A stretch of 64,000 nucleotides of DNA, from NCBI GenBank assembly GCA_937879965.1, contig CALFMP010000054.1:198167-262166 (forward strand), written 5' to 3'. Both the position numbers and the translations under genes were made by a program. The stretch is from QKMZ01 sp012965515 (lineage in GTDB: Bacteria > Cyanobacteriota > Vampirovibrionia > Obscuribacterales > Obscuribacteraceae). Positions 61,498 through 64,000 of this stretch are shown here, piece after piece. How positions within the stretch are numbered: position 1 is the stretch's first letter; each line of letters begins with the position of its first letter. The notes under the pieces were generated by a model. The model was given only the letters and a program-made list of their open reading frames with translations, had not been told where the DNA came from and did not search any database.

Positions 61498-62457
61498 ATG
61501 AAACGAGTTCTCTTAACGGTTAACCCCGGACTTATCGAGGGAAAGCGTTTTCAGACAGTCCGCTCCATGGTCACTGGATTGCATGACAAATGCGATCTGT
61601 TTCTGCTTCCAATTTCCGAATACGACTTCAAGAAAAACCGTGTCAATGCATATCGCCGAGTTGCGCACGGGAAGTTCGAACGGTACGGCTGGATAAAACC
61701 GGAAGCAGATGTCTGGATTGTCTACACTGATGGCCACTGGATTGATCACGAAGAGCTTGGATTCAAACATCGGCGTGACTTTTTGAATGCGCAAATCAAC
61801 ATGCATGAAAACGCCGAGCAGCGCGGCAAGATAAAACAGTTGATCAACACGGCCGAAGCCGAGAGACACTGCCTCAAATCTTGGTTTTGCGAACTTGATG
61901 CTCAAAAGTGGGGAGTAATACCAACATTCAAGTTTTCGAATTGGAGTGAAGTACACGACTTCTTGAAACGCGAAAAGAAGATAGTCGCGAAACCGAATTG
62001 GGGCGGCGGGGGTGAAGGCGTTCGGAAGCTTGAATCCGAGGAGGATTTGAACAACTTTCGCGAACAAGTCAGCGAAAAGGAACAATCTCTGCAACTCGAT
62101 TACTGCTTCCAGCCTCTCGTGTCCGGCCCGGAAAAACGGCTCTGGTACGTCAACGGTGAATGTGTGGGCGGACGCAAAGTATTCGGCAGGCACACGCCTT
62201 GGTCAGAGCATAGAAACGATCGTCGGACCATCACATACTTCGCTCCCAAATCAAAAGAATTTACTCAAGACCTCGAAAAAGCAAACAAGCTTTGCAAGAA
62301 ATCGGGACTGACAATCGGCTCCATCGACTTTATCGGCAATGACATCAATGAAATCAACGGCGCCGGAACTACATTCATGCAGTATGATGGAATGACAGTC
62401 ATCACAGACGCCCGCAAACCGCTGATCGATTTTCTAATAGCTGCAGTCACAGAGTAA
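61498..62457 (+). CDS. ATP-grasp ligase-like protein B (glutathione-synthetase-like)
   Basis: 319 residues from the ATG at 61498 (MKRVLLTVNPG); the frame extends to 61339, overlapping the previous gene, but a true start there is unlikely. Glycine-rich loop KKIVAKPNWGGGGEGVRKL, later IGSIDFIGNDINEINGAGTTFMQ with the Asp and ENG-type Glu/Asn for Mg-ATP. This is the RimK/glutathione-synthetase type of ATP-grasp. It follows gene A by about 100 bases on the same strand and probably shares its transcript. Confidence 0.85.
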   Translation: MKRVLLTVNPGLIEGKRFQTVRSMVTGLHDKCDLFLLPISEYDFKKNRVNAYRRVAHGKFERYGWIKPEADVWIVYTDGHWIDHEELGFKHRRDFLNAQINMHENAEQRGKIKQLINTAEAERHCLKSWFCELDAQKWGVIPTFKFSNWSEVHDFLKREKKIVAKPNWGGGGEGVRKLESEEDLNNFREQVSEKEQSLQLDYCFQPLVSGPEKRLWYVNGECVGGRKVFGRHTPWSEHRNDRRTITYFAPKSKEFTQDLEKANKLCKKSGLTIGSIDFIGNDINEINGAGTTFMQYDGMTVITDARKPLIDFLIAAVTE

Positions 62458-62476
62458 GTATGTACAGGTTCACCGC

Positions 62477-62540
62477 TGTAGGGTCGACGCCATGCGTCGA
62501 CCACATATTGCGAAGGTCGATGCATGGCGTCTACCCTACA
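62477..62540. repeat. Head-to-head palindrome pair (MITE-like)
   Basis: GTCGACGCC..GCGTCGAC at 62482-62502 and a related unit at 62515-62535, enclosed by the outer inverted repeat TGTAGGGT..ACCCTACA. The 64-base unit is symmetric as a whole, unlike most other copies. Confidence 0.8.
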
Positions 62541-62621
62541 ATAGAATCCAGCTGCCAAACAGATGAAGCGAGTGCTACGGTTAACTGAAGTCATACGTAA
62601 GTATTCTTCAAATGGGAGAAT

Positions 62622-62903
62622 ATGACCGAAATCGAGGTTCCAAGAAAAACATGCATGGAATGCGGAACAAAGTGCGAGCCGCTCGTTTTGGTCTGTCCAA
62701 GCTGTAAGTCTGTTCTACCGGATGGTGACTTACCTTCCAAAAGCCTCGCTTCTTATGAGATTCCTCCAGAAGTTGCGCCTTCTAGATTGCCTTCCGCGAT
62801 TGGTTCCGGAAGCACATCAGGAGACGTCGCAATTGGAAAAATCGCGATCTTTCTTGGCGTTCTGGCTTTCGTAATCTTGTATCTTTCCAGCGTTCAGAAA
62901 TAG
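62622..62903 (+). CDS. Small zinc-ribbon membrane protein
   Basis: 93 residues. Zinc ribbon at the N-terminus: CMECGTKC and CPSC about 15 residues apart (TCMECGTKCEPLVLVC PSC). A proline/serine linker follows, and a membrane helix ends the protein (~70-89, IGKIAIFLGVLAFVILYLS). GGGAGA lies before the ATG. It stands between two ATP-grasp genes, in the orientation of the first two, and may sense or deliver something to them; that is only inference. Confidence 0.75.
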   Translation: MTEIEVPRKTCMECGTKCEPLVLVCPSCKSVLPDGDLPSKSLASYEIPPEVAPSRLPSAIGSGSTSGDVAIGKIAIFLGVLAFVILYLSSVQK

Positions 62904-62933
62904 AGTTGGACTTACTTAAGGCCTATTCGCAAC

Positions 62934-63917
62934 TCAGCGCACTAGCTTTGCGCGAACCAGCGAGTCGAAATAAGCGGCGATGGCTTTGCCGAACTGTGGA
63001 CCCTTCTTTGAATAATTCGCATATATCGATGGATTCAACAACTCAGCCTCGACAAGCTTGGGGCCACTATCAGTGGTGACAAAGTCTATTCGGCTGAAAT
63101 GAATCGGACAGCCAAATGATTCATAGACTTTCAATAGATTGGCGCAATAATCCAACTCTTCTTTCGTGGGTTCATAAACAGCCACCGTTCCTCCCAGAGA
63201 TTCGTTGCAGCGGAATTCATCATTGTTCTCTTTACTCGGCTGTTTGATAACAGCATGCTGAAACTCGAACCCAAGATATGCGAGACTCTTTTCGCCTTGT
63301 CGAATCTCTTTCATGAATTCTTGGGCAATATACTCGCCTTCCTTTCCTTCAATTACATTCAAATCATCGACAGTTTTCGCCAGCAAAACTCTATTGCCTC
63401 GCTCACCAAATAGTGGCTTGATCACACATGGAAGATTCTTCTTAAGGCGTTGTTCCAAAGCATCTTCGATAGTGTACGGATGCCCAACAGCGACGCTCTT
63501 CTCCTGTAACTGGAACAAATAACTCTTATTGATGTTGTGCCTGATCGTCTTTGGGTCGTTCACAACAACTGAAATATTCTTCTCAAACGCTGAAACCATC
63601 GCAAAAAAGCGAGGCATGTCGAAATAAAAGCCTTCCATTTTGTACACAAACGCAAGTGCAAACTCAGACAGTGCAAGCGGTTTTACAAATCGCGATTGCT
63701 GGTAGTCGAACATACGATTGAATTGAACTTTCGCGGGATCCGGCTCGTTTTCCAAATCGAGATCTCGCCAATTCACGAAATAGACGTCATGTCCGATTTC
63801 TCTGAGTCCGGCAGCAAAATCAAAACAATCGTTTTCGTCAACCGGATAGCGCACGGCAAAATGATTATCGGTGGTCGCACCTACTTCTTCTGCCAAAGTG
63901 AGAAGTATGTTTGGCAA
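62934..63917 (-). CDS. ATP-grasp ligase-like protein C
   Basis: 327 residues from a TTG at 63917, with AGGAG six bases before it. The ATP-grasp core is CVIKPLFGERGNRVLLAK, YIAQEFMKEIRQGEKS, a central substrate loop (HAVIKQPSKENNDEFRCNESLGG) and IHFSRIDFVTTDSGPKLVEAELLNPS, with the Glu and Asn of the metal site. This form, with VEAELLNPS, is another branch from A and B. It is transcribed towards the other two, with a putative group II intron end just upstream. Confidence 0.85.
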   Translation of the reverse strand: MPNILLTLAEEVGATTDNHFAVRYPVDENDCFDFAAGLREIGHDVYFVNWRDLDLENEPDPAKVQFNRMFDYQQSRFVKPLALSEFALAFVYKMEGFYFDMPRFFAMVSAFEKNISVVVNDPKTIRHNINKSYLFQLQEKSVAVGHPYTIEDALEQRLKKNLPCVIKPLFGERGNRVLLAKTVDDLNVIEGKEGEYIAQEFMKEIRQGEKSLAYLGFEFQHAVIKQPSKENNDEFRCNESLGGTVAVYEPTKEELDYCANLLKVYESFGCPIHFSRIDFVTTDSGPKLVEAELLNPSIYANYSKKGPQFGKAIAAYFDSLVRAKLVR

Positions 63918-63946
63918 TCAAAACTCCTTTGACGGTCGATGTCGCA

Positions 63947-64000
63947 ATCGGCATAGGGGGAGTCCTCACGGACTCCTCCCTGCCACACCACCGTACAAGC
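63947..64000 (-). ncRNA. Possible 3' end of a group II intron (domains V-VI)
   Basis: Read on the minus strand, 64000 to 63947 gives GCTTGTACGGT, like the 3' strand of domain V, followed by a hairpin of the domain VI type. Its stem (GGCA plus GGGAGGAGTCC against GGACTCCCCCT plus TGCC, loop GTGA) leaves one unpaired A at 63954. That A is 7 nucleotides from the predicted 3' splice site, which ends GAT, as expected for a branch-point A and an AY end. The rest of the intron would be beyond the window. It abuts the start of ATP-grasp gene C, about 30 bases away. Confidence 0.5.

Noticed and set aside
61513..62193. 226-residue minus-strand frame in ATP-grasp gene B
   Set aside because: Shadow of a conserved ATP-grasp enzyme.

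Overview
The window looks like chromosome from a non-photosynthetic relative of the cyanobacteria, most likely Vampirovibrionia/Melainabacteria of the Candidatus Obscuribacter type. This placement is inference from gene content: an RpaB/OmpR-type response regulator, an F1 beta (atpD) and epsilon (atpC) pair separate from the rest of the ATP synthase genes as in cyanobacteria, a KaiB-like protein, LRV- and LysM-type proteins, and many short GC-rich palindromes between genes. No rRNA or tRNA gene and no CRISPR array was seen.

Layout. 0-13 kb is mostly housekeeping: a truncated membrane-protein gene at the left edge, a response regulator, an LRV-repeat protein, gyrA, lysS, a DUF1292 protein, a TrkA/RCK potassium channel, and the compact run atpD-clpP-atpC. 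13-36 kb is accessory and almost free of the palindromic repeats. It holds a soluble histidine kinase, coiled-coil proteins, an HME-RND efflux pump with its adaptor, a GT4 glycosyltransferase, a DUF389 protein, a GT20 trehalose-phosphate-synthase-like enzyme, a TctD/TctE-like two-component pair, a lone KaiB-like protein, a degenerate GGDEF protein, a 596-residue protein with a PI3/4-kinase/HipA-like C-terminal half, a truncated GT20 paralogue, a patatin-like lipase and a proline-heptad coiled-coil membrane protein. 36-51 kb is rich in ion transport: SulP+UspA, a DUF4239 protein, an ArsB/NhaD permease, an APC-type permease split by a complete IS21-family element, two adjacent CPA1 Na+/H+ antiporters, a CaCA Na+/Ca2+ exchanger and a truncated response regulator. 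51-64 kb has glycogen phosphorylase, a zinc-ribbon membrane protein, a 980-residue low-complexity protein with a LysM-like domain, a secreted phosphodiester glycosidase, and three different ATP-grasp ligase-like genes with a zinc-ribbon membrane protein among them. The last 54 bases, on the minus strand, look like the 3' end (domain V/VI) of a group II intron.

How it may fit together. The 16-51 kb block reads as a stress, ion-homeostasis and carbohydrate module with its own two-component system. Three of its upstream regions share a GCTTTCAAA-type element, in one case as two copies exactly 11 bp apart, the usual geometry of an OmpR-family binding site. The most secure unusual results are the IS21 insertion, whose 7-bp target duplication can be removed on paper to restore one continuous permease frame, and the placement of a catalytically complete clpP between atpD and atpC. 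The best candidate for an undescribed pathway is the trio of ATP-grasp genes at 60.1-63.9 kb.
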